This document shows positions 45,001 through 52,113 of a DNA stretch of 64,000 nucleotides, piece by piece; the first letter of the stretch is position 1, and each line of letters begins with the position of its first letter. The position numbers were made by a program, and so were the translations under genes. Location: positions 32,441 through 96,440 of the forward strand of contig NZ_FOFJ01000016.1 in the NCBI RefSeq assembly GCF_900110885.1, read 5' to 3'. Origin of the DNA: Azotobacter beijerinckii (lineage in GTDB: Bacteria; Pseudomonadota; Gammaproteobacteria; Pseudomonadales; Pseudomonadaceae). The notes beneath the pieces are model-generated. The model made no database searches and was not told where the DNA came from. It saw only the letters and a program-made list of their open reading frames with translations.

Positions 45001-47619
45001 TACGTGCTGCGCGCCGACCTCATGAGCGGCGAGGCCCGTGCCTTGCTGCTGGCGACCGCGCGGGTGGTCCTGCACGCCCGCCGCGGCCCGCTCGCGGACC
45101 AGCTCGCCCGTCTGCCGCCGGCGCCGCTCCGGCCGGCGCCCGTCCGGCGGCGCCGGCCGGTCCTGCCGGGCGCGCGCCCCGCGTCGGCGCCGGCGGCGCT
45201 GGCCGGGGAGCTGGAGTTCTTCAACGGCCTGGGCGGCTTCGCCAGGGACGGTCGGGAATATGTGACCATCCTCGAGGCAGGCGGCACGACGCCGGCGCCG
45301 TGGATCAACGTGATCGCCAATCCCGGTTTCGGCTTCCAGGTGTCGGCGGAGGGCAGCGGCTACACTTGGGCGGAAAACAGTCGCGAGAACCAGCTCACGC
45401 CATGGTCGAACGACCCGGTCGGCGATCCGCCCGGCGAGGCGCTCTACGTGCGCGACGAGGTGACCGGCGCGCTGTGGTGCGCCACGGCGCTGCCGATCCG
45501 CGACGACGGCACCTACCTCGCCCGCCACGGCCACGGCTACAGCCGCTTCGAGCACCAGGCGCACGGCATCGCCCTGGAGCTGCTGCACTACGTGCCGCTG
45601 GCCGATCCGCTGAGGATTTCCCGGCTGACCCTGCGCAATCTCTCGGGCACGCCCCGCCGGCTCTCGGTCACGGCCTATCTCGAGTGGGTGCTCGGCACCT
45701 TGCGCGACGCCTCGGGGCCGTTCATCGCCACCGAGCTCGACGAGCCCACCGGCGCGCTGCTGGCCCGCAATCCCTGGAGCATGGCGTTCCCCGGGCGGGT
45801 CGCCTTTGCCGACCTCGGCGGCCGGCAGACGGCCTGGACGGCGGACCGCACCGAGTTTCTCGGGCGCAACGGCGGAGCGGCGGTGCCCGCGGCGCTGGTC
45901 GGCCGGCAGCCCCTGTCCGGCACCACCGGCGCCGGCCTCGACCCCTGCGCGGCCTTGCAGTGCATCGTCGACCTCGCGGTGGGCGAGACGGTCGAGGTGG
46001 TCGCGTTCGTCGGGCAATGCGCCTCGGTCGAGGAGGCCAGGGCGCTGCTCGTCCGCTATCGCGCAACCGATCTGGATGCCGTGCTCGCCGCGGTGACCGA
46101 CCACTGGCAGACGCTGCTCGGGACGCTCCAGGTCAGGACGCCCGACCGGGCGATGGACATCCTGCTCAACGGCTGGCTGCTCTATCAGACGCTGGCCTGC
46201 CGCATCTGGGCGCGCTCGGCCTTCTACCAGGCCAGCGGCGCCTACGGCTTCCGCGATCAGCTGCAGGACGGCATGGCGCTGGTCTTCGCCCGGCCGGAGG
46301 CGACGCGGAGCCACCTGCTGCGCGTCGCCTCCCGGCAGTTCGTCGAGGGCGACGTGCAGCATTGGTGGCAGCCCCATTCCGGGCAGGGGGTGCGCACGCG
46401 AATCTCGGACGACCGGGTCTGGCTCGCCTTCGCGACCGCGACCTACATCGCCGGCTCGGCCGACGCGGCGATTCTGGACGAGCGGGTGACGTTTCTCGAC
46501 GGACCGCTGCTGCGCCCCGACGAGCACGACGCCTTCTTCCAGCCGCTGCTCGCCGACGAATCGGCCTCGCTGTTCGAGCACTGCGCCCGCGGCCTCGACC
46601 AGTGCCTCGCGCTCACCGGCGAACACGGCCTGCCGCTGATCGGCTCCGGCGACTGGAACGACGGCATGAACCGGGTCGGCGAAGGCGGCAAGGGCGAAAG
46701 CGTGTGGCTCGGCTGGCTGCTGCTGCGCACCCTCGAGCTGTTCCTGCCGCTGGCCGAGGCGCGCGACGCCGAGCGCGCCGAGCGCTGGCGGGCGCATGCG
46801 CTCGTGGTGCGCGCGGCGCTCGAGCGCGAGGCCTGGGACGGCCAGTGGTATCGCCGGGCGACCTTCGACGACGGTACCTGGCTCGGCTCGAAGGACAGCG
46901 AGGAATGCCGCATCGACTCGATTGCCCAGTCCTGGGCCGTGTTGTCGGGGGCCGCCGATCCGGCGCGCGCGGCGCTGGCGATGGCGTCGGTGGAGCGGCA
47001 ACTGATCCGCGACGACGACGGCCTGGCCCTGCTGTTCACCCCGCCCTTCGACAAGACGCCGCTCGATCCCGGCTACATCAAGGGTTATCCACCGGGCCTG
47101 CGCGAAAACGGCGGGCAATACAGCCACGCCGCGATGTGGGCGATCCTCGCGTTTACCCGGCTGGGGGCGGGCGACAAGGCCGGCGCGCTGTTCGCCCTGC
47201 TCAACCCGATCAACCATGCGCGCACGCCCGAGGCGGTCGAGCGCTACAAGGTCGAGCCCTATGTGGTCGCCGCCGACGTCTATTCCGTCGCCCCGCATGT
47301 CGGGCGCGGCGGCTGGACCTGGTACACCGGCGCCGCCGGCTGGATGTATCGTGCCGGTATCGAGGGCATTCTGGGCCTGCGCCGCGAAGGGGCCGTGCTG
47401 CTCGTCGACCCCTGCATTCCGAGCACCTGGCCGGGGTTTTCCGCCACGCTGAACCTGGGCTCGACCCGCTACGAACTCCAGGTGGACAATCCTGCGCAGG
47501 GCTGCCGGGGCATCGCGCAGGCGCTGCTCGACGGCACGCCCATCGACTGTGGCGAGGGGCGCGTCCGCGTCCCGCTGGACGGCGGACGGCATGCCCTGCG
47601 GCTGGTCCTCCAGGGCTAG
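39097..47619 (+). CDS. ndvB: Cyclic beta-1,2-glucan synthase (NdvB/Cgs family)
   Basis: This 2840-residue inner-membrane enzyme has the typical full length. It builds cyclic beta-1,2-glucans from UDP-glucose and delivers them towards the periplasm. A GT84 glycosyltransferase domain carries DADT near residue 629 (VITLDADTRLTRD). Hydrophobic segments lie near residues 408-458, 821-865 and 946-988. A glycoamylase-like domain contains PWGISESAYNARDMEFTYQY near residue 1380. A C-terminal GH94 phosphorylase-type domain, which sets ring size, has GFRDQLQDG near 2385 and TRISDDRVW near 2433. No frameshift or missing motif was seen. It lies between liuD and liuE. The glucans help in osmotic adaptation and host interaction in rhizobia and Brucella; the role here is inferred. 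Confidence 0.93.
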   Translation: MAMAEWRGSRFSAMPPWNDPAPVRDELFGVERLEQHAESLAAAQAVTTRPRGVPSLQRRLQDNAAVLLAAYRASAAELEGGRSVVPAAEWLLDNYHLVEEQIREIRDDLPPGYYRQLPKLAAGPFVGYPRVFGLAWAFIAHTDSHIDLDVLRRFIIAYQRVQPLTIGELWAVAITLRIVLVENLRRLADQISAEHRARDDADTLADWLVGSGCTRSELETKRAACAGGPLSGPFAAQLAKRLRDQDPRTMPAFGWLEEQLERQGTTIEAEVEQAQQRQGAANVSVRNVITSMRLISNIDWADLFESVSLVDDRLRAGSAFAAMDFPTRNLYRQAIEQLARGSAHSELDIVGQVLEAAQRAAAEAVDAAQAERVGDPGYHLIAEGRRALERRLGFRPPLRLRIRRCNIGLGIGGYAGAILVLTLLLLGLALWALSIPGLAPGWLAPLALVGALPASEVATALVNRAITWCCGATLLPGIELKAGVPPSLRTLVAVPALLTSEAELLEHIERLEVHHLAGASGDLSFALLLDGVDADQEVLDSDAPLLAVAAEAIEQLNRRYGPGADGSRFLLLHRRRLFNAGEQKWMGWERKRGKLHELNRLLRGATDTSFVAIAGHPPQVPANVRYVITLDADTRLTRDTVLRLIGKMAHPLNRPRLDEARRRVVGGYAILQPRVTPALPVGREGSLHQRVFSGPGGIDPYAAAISDVYQDLFGEGSYTGKGIYDVDAFEAALCGRVPENALLSHDLFEGVFARAALVSDAEVVEDFPARYDVAAKRQHRWTRGDWQLLPWVFGPRTGAQALPPVGRWKMLDNLRRSLLAPSTLLALGLCWLLPLPAALAGVLLVLAALAIPVFLPSCFCMLPPRPGISLRHHFGQLAADLQRAAMQTLLSLAFLPDQAWRMGDAIVRTLVRLFVSRRHLLEWTTAAQSAGRPPLDLRGFYREMAAGTLLGLSLAAVALAGAPSSWPLLLPFALLWLGAPALACVASRPPTVAQHVAVFAADAHDLRLTARRTWRFFETFVTPLDNLLPPDNFQEDPKPVVAHRTSPTNIGLYLLSAVAARDFGWAGTLQTVERLEATFATLQKLPRFKGHFFNWYETRGLHTLDPAYVSSVDSGNFAGHLIVLANACEEWLDAPLAPEARQGLLDNARLAREAAAALPAVADERRQPLLAALDEIEARLGGTPALETLSPLLQRLTEQAARAAGDLGVAGAEAEDLLFWIEALGQALNEQVRDRQQVATAEQDLKVRLKTLADTARSMALAMDFAFLLDPARKLLSIGYSQADNNLDPSCYDLLASEARLASLFAIAKGDVATRHWFHLGRTATPLGGGYALISWSGSMFEYLMPSLVMRAPLGSLLEQTTRLVVARQEAYGQALGIPWGISESAYNARDMEFTYQYSNFGVPGLGLKRGLAENVVVAPYATGLAAMVDPPRAQRNYRRLAEMGALGRYGFYEALDFTRSRLPDGTRMAIVRNFMAHHQGMTIVAIANTLHDGRMRTRFHREPMIQACELLLQERMPRDVAVGHPRAEEVKASAVEAHSETSPVRRLVLEAGGPPITHLLSNGRYAVMLTAAGGGYSRWREIAVTRWREDATRDDWGSFVFLRDMQSGQLWSAGAQPVGGEADAFEVVFGEDQAEFIRRDGSLTTTLDVLLSGEDDGEVRRVSLTNGGRRPREIELTSYAEVVLTTPAADKAHPAFAKLFVQTEYCAEFGALIATRRPRAADEPQVWAAHFTVVEGEVVADLQYESDRARFVGRGRTVATAAAVADGRALSNGVGTVLDPVFSIRHRLRVAPGQVARVAFWTVVASSRAELLDLVDKHNDRSSFDRAKTLAWTQAQVQLRYLDVTAAEAADFQRLSAPILYADARFRVSAEAILRGAGPQSSLWPLAISGDLPIVLLRIDELEDIAQVRQLLRAHEYWRMKRLGVDLVIVNERVSSYIQDLQVAIETAVWSSQSRPNFGERHAQGSVYVLRADLMSGEARALLLATARVVLHARRGPLADQLARLPPAPLRPAPVRRRRPVLPGARPASAPAALAGELEFFNGLGGFARDGREYVTILEAGGTTPAPWINVIANPGFGFQVSAEGSGYTWAENSRENQLTPWSNDPVGDPPGEALYVRDEVTGALWCATALPIRDDGTYLARHGHGYSRFEHQAHGIALELLHYVPLADPLRISRLTLRNLSGTPRRLSVTAYLEWVLGTLRDASGPFIATELDEPTGALLARNPWSMAFPGRVAFADLGGRQTAWTADRTEFLGRNGGAAVPAALVGRQPLSGTTGAGLDPCAALQCIVDLAVGETVEVVAFVGQCASVEEARALLVRYRATDLDAVLAAVTDHWQTLLGTLQVRTPDRAMDILLNGWLLYQTLACRIWARSAFYQASGAYGFRDQLQDGMALVFARPEATRSHLLRVASRQFVEGDVQHWWQPHSGQGVRTRISDDRVWLAFATATYIAGSADAAILDERVTFLDGPLLRPDEHDAFFQPLLADESASLFEHCARGLDQCLALTGEHGLPLIGSGDWNDGMNRVGEGGKGESVWLGWLLLRTLELFLPLAEARDAERAERWRAHALVVRAALEREAWDGQWYRRATFDDGTWLGSKDSEECRIDSIAQSWAVLSGAADPARAALAMASVERQLIRDDDGLALLFTPPFDKTPLDPGYIKGYPPGLRENGGQYSHAAMWAILAFTRLGAGDKAGALFALLNPINHARTPEAVERYKVEPYVVAADVYSVAPHVGRGGWTWYTGAAGWMYRAGIEGILGLRREGAVLLVDPCIPSTWPGFSATLNLGSTRYELQVDNPAQGCRGIAQALLDGTPIDCGEGRVRVPLDGGRHALRLVLQG

Positions 47620-47716
47620 GCAGGCGAGGGCGCAGATCGATCCGCCGGCTGGCGAACCCGATGACGGGTTCGGGATGGCTGTTCCCGCGCCGCGGGTTTC
47701 CACCCTTCTTTATCCC

Positions 47717-47746
47717 GGTGGAAAAGGCCGGCGGCCGTTTTCCACC
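47717..47746. repeat. REP-like hairpin before liuE
   Basis: GGTGGAAAA (47717-47725) pairs with TTTTCCACC (47738-47746), with a GGCCG/CGGCC extension. It is the same family as 33809-33893. A degenerate half (GGGTTTCCACCCTT) precedes it at about 47694. Confidence 0.75.
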
Positions 47747-47764
47747 CTACCCAGAGGTTATGCC

Positions 47765-48664
47765 ATGACACTGCCCCAGCACGTCCGCCTGGTCGAAGTC
47801 GGCCCGCGCGACGGCCTGCAGAACGAGAAACAGCCGATCGGCGTGGCCGACAAGGTGCGCTTGGTCGACGACCTCACCGTCGCCGGCCTGGAGTACGTCG
47901 AGGTCGGCAGCTTCGTCTCGCCCGCGTGGGTGCCGCAGATGGCCGGCTCGGCCGAGGTGTTCGCCGGTATCCGGCGCCAACCCGGTGTGGTCTACGCCGC
48001 GCTGACCCCCAACATGAAAGGCTTCGAGGCGGCGATGGCGGCCGGGGTCGAGGAGGTGGCGGTGTTCGCCGCCGCCTCCGAGGCTTTCTCGCGGAAGAAC
48101 CTCAACTGCTCGATCGCCGAGAGCCTGGCGCGCTTCGTGCCGGTGCTGGACGCCGCGCGCGCGCGGGGCGTGCGTGTGCGCGGCTACGTGTCCTGCGTGC
48201 TCGGCTGCCCCTACGAGGGCGAGGTGGCGCCGCAGCAGGTCGCCAGCGTGGCCGGCGAGCTGTTCGCGATGGGCTGCTACGAGGTGTCGCTCGGCGACAC
48301 CATCGGCACCGGCACCGCCGGCAAGACCCGCGCCCTGTTCGAGGTGGTCGGCCGCACCATCCCGCGCGAGCGGCTGGCCGGGCACTTCCACGACACCTAC
48401 GGCCAGGCGCTGGCGAATGTGTACGCGAGCCTGCTGGAAGGCATCGCGGTGTTCGACAGCTCGGTCGCCGGCCTCGGCGGCTGTCCCTACGCGAGGGGCG
48501 CCAGCGGTAATGTGGCCAGCGAGGACGTGCTGTATCTGCTCGACGGCCTGGGCATCCACACCGGCATCGAGCTGCAGGCGCTGATCGCCGCCGGCGAGCG
48601 CATCTGCGCCGTGCTCGGCCGGGAGAACGGCTCGCGGGTGGCCCGGGCGCGGCGCGGCGCGTAG
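47765..48664 (+). CDS. liuE: Hydroxymethylglutaryl-CoA lyase
   Basis: This 299-residue TIM-barrel lyase cleaves HMG-CoA to acetoacetate and acetyl-CoA, the last step of the leucine pathway begun by LiuABCD. The N-terminus LVEVGPRDGLQNE holds the metal- and substrate-binding residues. GDTIGTGTAGKT and the active-site loop with the catalytic Cys in AGLGGCPYARGASGNVASED are present. The start at 47765 (MTLPQHVRLV) has AGAGG upstream; the frame is open further upstream but lacks the family N-terminus. It is separated from liuD by the glucan synthase, so it needs its own promoter or read-through. Confidence 0.93.
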   Translation: MTLPQHVRLVEVGPRDGLQNEKQPIGVADKVRLVDDLTVAGLEYVEVGSFVSPAWVPQMAGSAEVFAGIRRQPGVVYAALTPNMKGFEAAMAAGVEEVAVFAAASEAFSRKNLNCSIAESLARFVPVLDAARARGVRVRGYVSCVLGCPYEGEVAPQQVASVAGELFAMGCYEVSLGDTIGTGTAGKTRALFEVVGRTIPRERLAGHFHDTYGQALANVYASLLEGIAVFDSSVAGLGGCPYARGASGNVASEDVLYLLDGLGIHTGIELQALIAAGERICAVLGRENGSRVARARRGA

Positions 48665-48670
48665 CTTTTC

Positions 48671-48699
48671 GGTGGAGAACGCAGCGCGGTTTTCCAGCC
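48671..48699. repeat. Degenerate REP-like hairpin after liuE
   Basis: GGTGGAGAAC (48671-48680) pairs imperfectly with GGTTTTCCAGCC (48688-48699). It is related to the hairpins at 33809 and 47717. Confidence 0.5.
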
Positions 48700-48836
48700 T
48701 GCCGCCCCGGTTTGCCCGCCGTATCGGCGTAGCCCTGGCGGAGCCGCCGCCAAGGGGGGCGTGCCCCGCCGAGCGCGCCTGCCCATACACTGAAAGCCTT
48801 TTCTGACGTCGGGCATCAGGCCCCTGGGAGACGGTC

Positions 48837-49613
48837 ATGGCTATGGAAAGCCCGGATAACGAAGAGCCGGTTCGCAAGACGAGCGGTCCGTCCAACGCCG
48901 CCGATACGTTGGGCCATTCGGGGAGAACGCTCGCCGTGCCGACCATGACGCCTCGCCCGTTCCTGGCCAGAATGCTCGAGCAGCGCTGCTTCTTCGTGTT
49001 CCTGGCCCTGCTCGCGCTGTTGGTGACGATGCCGTTCGTCGTGGACAGCCTCCTCGGCCGTGCTCTGGTCGGTCTGCTCAACCTGCTGATTCTGGTGACC
49101 GCCGTCGCCGCGGTGGGGCGTTCCCGGCTGTCCTTCCTGCTTGCCGTCGCCCTCGGCCTGCCGACGCTGGTCTTTCAGTTTCTCGCCCTGGCATCGGGCT
49201 TGCCGGGCTATCTGACCCTCTCCTGGAGCTTCGGGGCGGCCTTCTACGCCTATGCCATCGCCCATCTGCTGTATTACGTGCTGCGCCGGGACAACATGAC
49301 CGCCGACAAGCTCTATGGGGCCGTTGCTGTCTACCTCATGATCGCCATCTTCTGGGCCTACCTCTTCGGCGTGCTGCAGTATTTCCACCCGGGCGCCTTC
49401 GCGCTCTACGGAACGCCCAGCACCATGAACCTGGCGGACCTGATCTTCTACAGCTTCACCGTCCTCACCACCGCCGGGTTCGGCGACATCACCCCGGTGC
49501 TGATCCAGTCCCGCTTCCCGACCATCCTGGAGGCGGTGACCGGCGTGATGTTCGTGGCCATCCTGATCGCGCGGCTGACGGGCGTCTATCCGGTGGTGGG
49601 GCCGAAGCCTTGA
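48837..49613 (+). CDS. Ion channel family protein with K+-type selectivity filter
   Basis: This 258-residue membrane protein has a polar N-terminus of about 50 residues and then about six hydrophobic helices. The last two helices flank a pore loop containing TVLTTAGFGDITPV (about residue 207), the TxGFGD filter of the two-transmembrane potassium channel family. No cytoplasmic RCK domain follows; the protein ends soon after the last helix. The ATG at 48837 (MAMESPDN) is preceded by GGGAGACGGTC. It stands alone between liuE and the convergent AbrB gene. Voltage-sensor-like charged helices are not evident. Confidence 0.75.
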   Translation: MAMESPDNEEPVRKTSGPSNAADTLGHSGRTLAVPTMTPRPFLARMLEQRCFFVFLALLALLVTMPFVVDSLLGRALVGLLNLLILVTAVAAVGRSRLSFLLAVALGLPTLVFQFLALASGLPGYLTLSWSFGAAFYAYAIAHLLYYVLRRDNMTADKLYGAVAVYLMIAIFWAYLFGVLQYFHPGAFALYGTPSTMNLADLIFYSFTVLTTAGFGDITPVLIQSRFPTILEAVTGVMFVAILIARLTGVYPVVGPKP

Positions 49614-49631
49614 GGCGCCGAAGCGGCTCTC

Positions 49632-50726
49632 TCACTCCCGCATCGCCAGCCCTTCGGCCTTGCCGATCCCCAGCCGCTCGCTGCACAGGCGGAACACCGG
49701 CGCGGCGAGGAACAGCACCAGCAAGAGGCGCAGCACCTGCATCGCGGTGACCAGCGGCACCACCAGGCCCAGCGCCTCGGCGGTGAGGCTCATCTCGGCG
49801 ATGCCGCCGGGGACCATGCCGAGCAGCAGGGCGCGGGCGTCCAGGCCCGAGGCCCAGCTCATGGTCAGGGCGATGGGCACGGCGAGGAGGACCGCCGCGA
49901 GGGTCGCCAGCAGGGTGCGCAGCAGGAACGCCGGGGCGCGGCGGAAGAACGAACGGTCGAAGTGGCAGCCCAGGGTGCTGCCCACCAGCCATTGGCCGAC
50001 TTCGCCGGCACCCTCCGGCAGGCCGAGGTGCAGGTCGAAGGCGATGCTGGCGACGCTGCTGACCAGCAGGGCGCCGAGTTGCCAGGCGTTGGGGAAACGC
50101 CGGCGCTGGAAGAGCACGGCGACCAGGCCGCCGCCGGCGAACAGCAGGGCCAGCCAGGCGGCGTCGGGGCCGGGAGGGGCGACGGTCGCCGTCTGCCCGC
50201 CGGCGAACAGCCAGGCATAGGCGGCGGGGATGGCGAGCAGCACCAGGATCATCCGCAGGCTCTGGGCGGCGGCTACCTGCTGGAGGGCTGCACCGTGCCG
50301 GCTGCCCAGGTTGACCATCTCGTTGGCGCCGCCGGGCATGCTGGCGAAGTAGGCGGTGGCGAAGTCTTCCCCGTAGCGCCGGTGCAGGAGGATGGCGAGG
50401 ACGCTGGTGAGCAGGGTCAGCAGGGTGCCGAGCAGCACCAGGCCGAGGTGGGCGAGGATCTGCTCCAGCACCGCCCGGTTGAAGTGCAGGCCGATGCCGA
50501 TGCCGAGAATCCACTGGCCGGCCTTGACGCCATGGGGCACGGCGCCGCTCGGGCTGCCGAGGCAGCGCAGCGCGGCGACGCCGAGCAGCGAGCCGATCAT
50601 CCACGGCAGCGGCCAGCCGAGCAGTTGGGCGAGCCCGCCGCCGAGGGCGCCGGCCAGCGGCGTGAGCATCCACGGGCGGCAGCGGGCGGGCAGGCCGGCG
50701 GGGAATGGGGGGCGTCGAAAGGTCAC
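49632..50726 (-). CDS. AbrB-family membrane protein (second copy)
   Basis: This 364-residue paralogue of the protein at 8578-9654 has similar sequence throughout (TPLAGALGGGLAQLLGWPLP; LGMVPGGIAEMSLTAEALGL). About ten hydrophobic helices form two repeated halves. The GTG start at 50726 has GAGGA seven bases upstream. It follows the second tctC by 130 bp in the same direction, under the same candidate TctD promoter. The biochemical role is unknown; the repeated pairing of this family with tricarboxylate-uptake genes (twice in this window) suggests a function in organic-acid transport rather than gene regulation or ammonia oxidation. Confidence 0.75.
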   Translation of the reverse strand: MTFRRPPFPAGLPARCRPWMLTPLAGALGGGLAQLLGWPLPWMIGSLLGVAALRCLGSPSGAVPHGVKAGQWILGIGIGLHFNRAVLEQILAHLGLVLLGTLLTLLTSVLAILLHRRYGEDFATAYFASMPGGANEMVNLGSRHGAALQQVAAAQSLRMILVLLAIPAAYAWLFAGGQTATVAPPGPDAAWLALLFAGGGLVAVLFQRRRFPNAWQLGALLVSSVASIAFDLHLGLPEGAGEVGQWLVGSTLGCHFDRSFFRRAPAFLLRTLLATLAAVLLAVPIALTMSWASGLDARALLLGMVPGGIAEMSLTAEALGLVVPLVTAMQVLRLLLVLFLAAPVFRLCSERLGIGKAEGLAMRE

Positions 50727-50856
50727 GGCAAGTCCTCGGGCAGGGGCGACGGCGCGCGGCGCTCGGGCCGGCTGCGCTGCGCGGGGGAGTGGCGGGCGGG
50801 CGTCGATGGCCCGCCCGGCGCGAATCGGCCGGGACCGGCGGGCGGCGGTCGCCGCT

Positions 50857-51834
50857 TTAGCGGATCAGGCCGAAGTCCCGGGCCATTTCCCGGTAGCGGG
50901 CGACCTTCTGGCGGACGTGCGCCTCCAGGGCCTCGCCGGTCATGGCGAAGGGGAACAGCTCGTGGCGGTCGCGCAGGCGGGCGAAGTCCTCGGAGGCGAG
51001 CAGGCGGTCGAAGGCGTCCTTCCACCAGGCGTAGTCGGCGTCGCTCACCTGGGGTCCCATGTAGAAGCCGCGCAGCACCGGCCAGACCACGTCGTAGCCC
51101 TGCTCGCGGGCGGTCGGGATGGCGGCCATCGCCGGCTCGTCCAGGCGCCGTTCGGCGAACACCGCGAGCAGGCGGATGGCGCCGCTGTTGAGGTGCGGCA
51201 TGGAGTCGGAAATGTCCGTGCTGCCCACCTGCACGTGGCCGGCGACCAGCGCCGTGGCGATTTCCCCGCCGCCCTCCAGGGCGACGTAGTGCAGCTCGCG
51301 CGGGTCGATGCCGGCCAGCCGGGAGAGCAGGGCGAGTTGCATCCAGTCCTGGCTGCCGACGGTGCCGGAGGTGCCGATCACCACCGAGTCCGGGTCCTTC
51401 CTGAGCGCCGCGAGCAGGTCGTCGAGGGTCTTGTAGGGCGAATCGGCGCGCACCGCCAGGGCGCCGTAGCTGGTGCCGATCACCGCCAGCCAGCGCACCG
51501 CGGTCTCGTCGAAGCGGCCGAACTTGCCCAGGGCGATGTTCAGCAGCGAGCCGCTGGAGAAGGCCACCAGGGTGCCGGGCTCGGCCGGCCGCTGGGCTGC
51601 GATGGTGTTGTAGGCCACCGCGCCGACGCCGCCCGGCATATAGGTGACGCGCAGCGGCTGGCGGGTCAGCCCGGCCTCCTGCAGTGCCTGGCGCGCCAGC
51701 TTGCAGACCAGGTCGAAGCCGCCGCCGCTGGCCGCCGGGACGATGCACTGCGGGGAGACGGGTTCGGCGGCCTGGGCGCTGCACAGCAGCAGCGCGGCGG
51801 CCGCCAGCAGGGCGCGACGGATCGATGGGCCCAT
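50857..51834 (-). CDS. tctC: TctC-like tricarboxylate-binding periplasmic protein (second copy)
   Basis: This 325-residue periplasmic solute-binding protein is of the tripartite tricarboxylate transporter (TctC/Bug) family. The signal peptide is cleaved near residue 22 (SAQA-AEPV). The ligand-cradling segments YMPGGVGAVAYNTI and GTSYGALAVRADSP are typical. It is strongly similar to the TctC at 54141-55121 but lies outside tctCBA and carries no separate TctA/TctB, so it probably delivers a second substrate to the same membrane pair. The start at 51834 follows GGAGGAGA. A candidate TctD promoter (52039-52070) and a 39-codon leader frame precede it. Confidence 0.88.
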   Translation of the reverse strand: MGPSIRRALLAAAALLLCSAQAAEPVSPQCIVPAASGGGFDLVCKLARQALQEAGLTRQPLRVTYMPGGVGAVAYNTIAAQRPAEPGTLVAFSSGSLLNIALGKFGRFDETAVRWLAVIGTSYGALAVRADSPYKTLDDLLAALRKDPDSVVIGTSGTVGSQDWMQLALLSRLAGIDPRELHYVALEGGGEIATALVAGHVQVGSTDISDSMPHLNSGAIRLLAVFAERRLDEPAMAAIPTAREQGYDVVWPVLRGFYMGPQVSDADYAWWKDAFDRLLASEDFARLRDRHELFPFAMTGEALEAHVRQKVARYREMARDFGLIR

Positions 51835-51855
51835 GGGTGTCTCCTCCGCTGCGGG

Positions 51856-51975
51856 TCATGCGCGGGCGCTCGGCCGGGCAGGAGCATGGCCGGGCGCCGG
51901 CAGGTACAGGATACAGGGACGGGCGCCGTCGGGCAGGGCGATGGGCGTGGCGCGGGCGAAGGACGGCCTGGGCAT
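51856..51975 (-). CDS. Possible 39-residue leader peptide upstream of second tctC
   Basis: An ATG (51975) preceded by AACAACAAGGGAA opens a 39-codon frame (MPRPSFARATPIALPDGARP...) ending 22 bases before the tctC start. The leader frame in front of the other tctC is also exactly 39 codons and also begins MPR. Length and position agree, but there is little further identity and high GC could produce both. Translation is unproven. Confidence 0.4.
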   Translation of the reverse strand: MPRPSFARATPIALPDGARPCILYLPAPGHAPARPSARA

Positions 51976-51987
51976 GGGAGAGTTCCC

Positions 51988-51997
51988 TTGTTGTTGT
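51988..51997 (-). promoter_or_regulatory. Hfq/Crc-type AAC repeat in the second tctC leader
   Basis: On the minus strand ACAACAACAA matches AANAANAA and runs directly into the Shine-Dalgarno AGGGAA of the 39-codon leader frame. No upstream TTCCC partner was found here, unlike the other leaders; GGGA can instead pair with TCCC just before the ATG. Confidence 0.5.
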
Positions 51998-52038
51998 CGT
52001 CGCCGGCCGCGGGGTGCGGACGGCGATCTTGGTTGCCG

Positions 52039-52070
52039 AGCCTAGTGCGGCAGGCTTTCACCAGGCTTTC
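52039..52070 (-). promoter_or_regulatory. Candidate TctD-controlled promoter of second tctC
   Basis: On the minus strand GAAAG repeats at 52070-52066 and 52059-52055 (11 bp apart) are followed by CTAGGCT (52045-52039), 14 bp from the second repeat. Spacing is identical to the promoters at 17094-17125 and 55388-55430. Confidence 0.7.
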
Positions 52071-52113
52071 AGTCGGCCTGCGGGCCGTCCCGGGACGACC
52101 CGCAGGCGGCGGC

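Noticed and set aside
39058..47703. A minus-strand open frame of about 2880 codons opposite the glucan synthase
   Set aside because: It is the GC-rich antisense of a recognisable full-length NdvB; its translation is low-complexity Gln/Arg/Gly/His without any domain.
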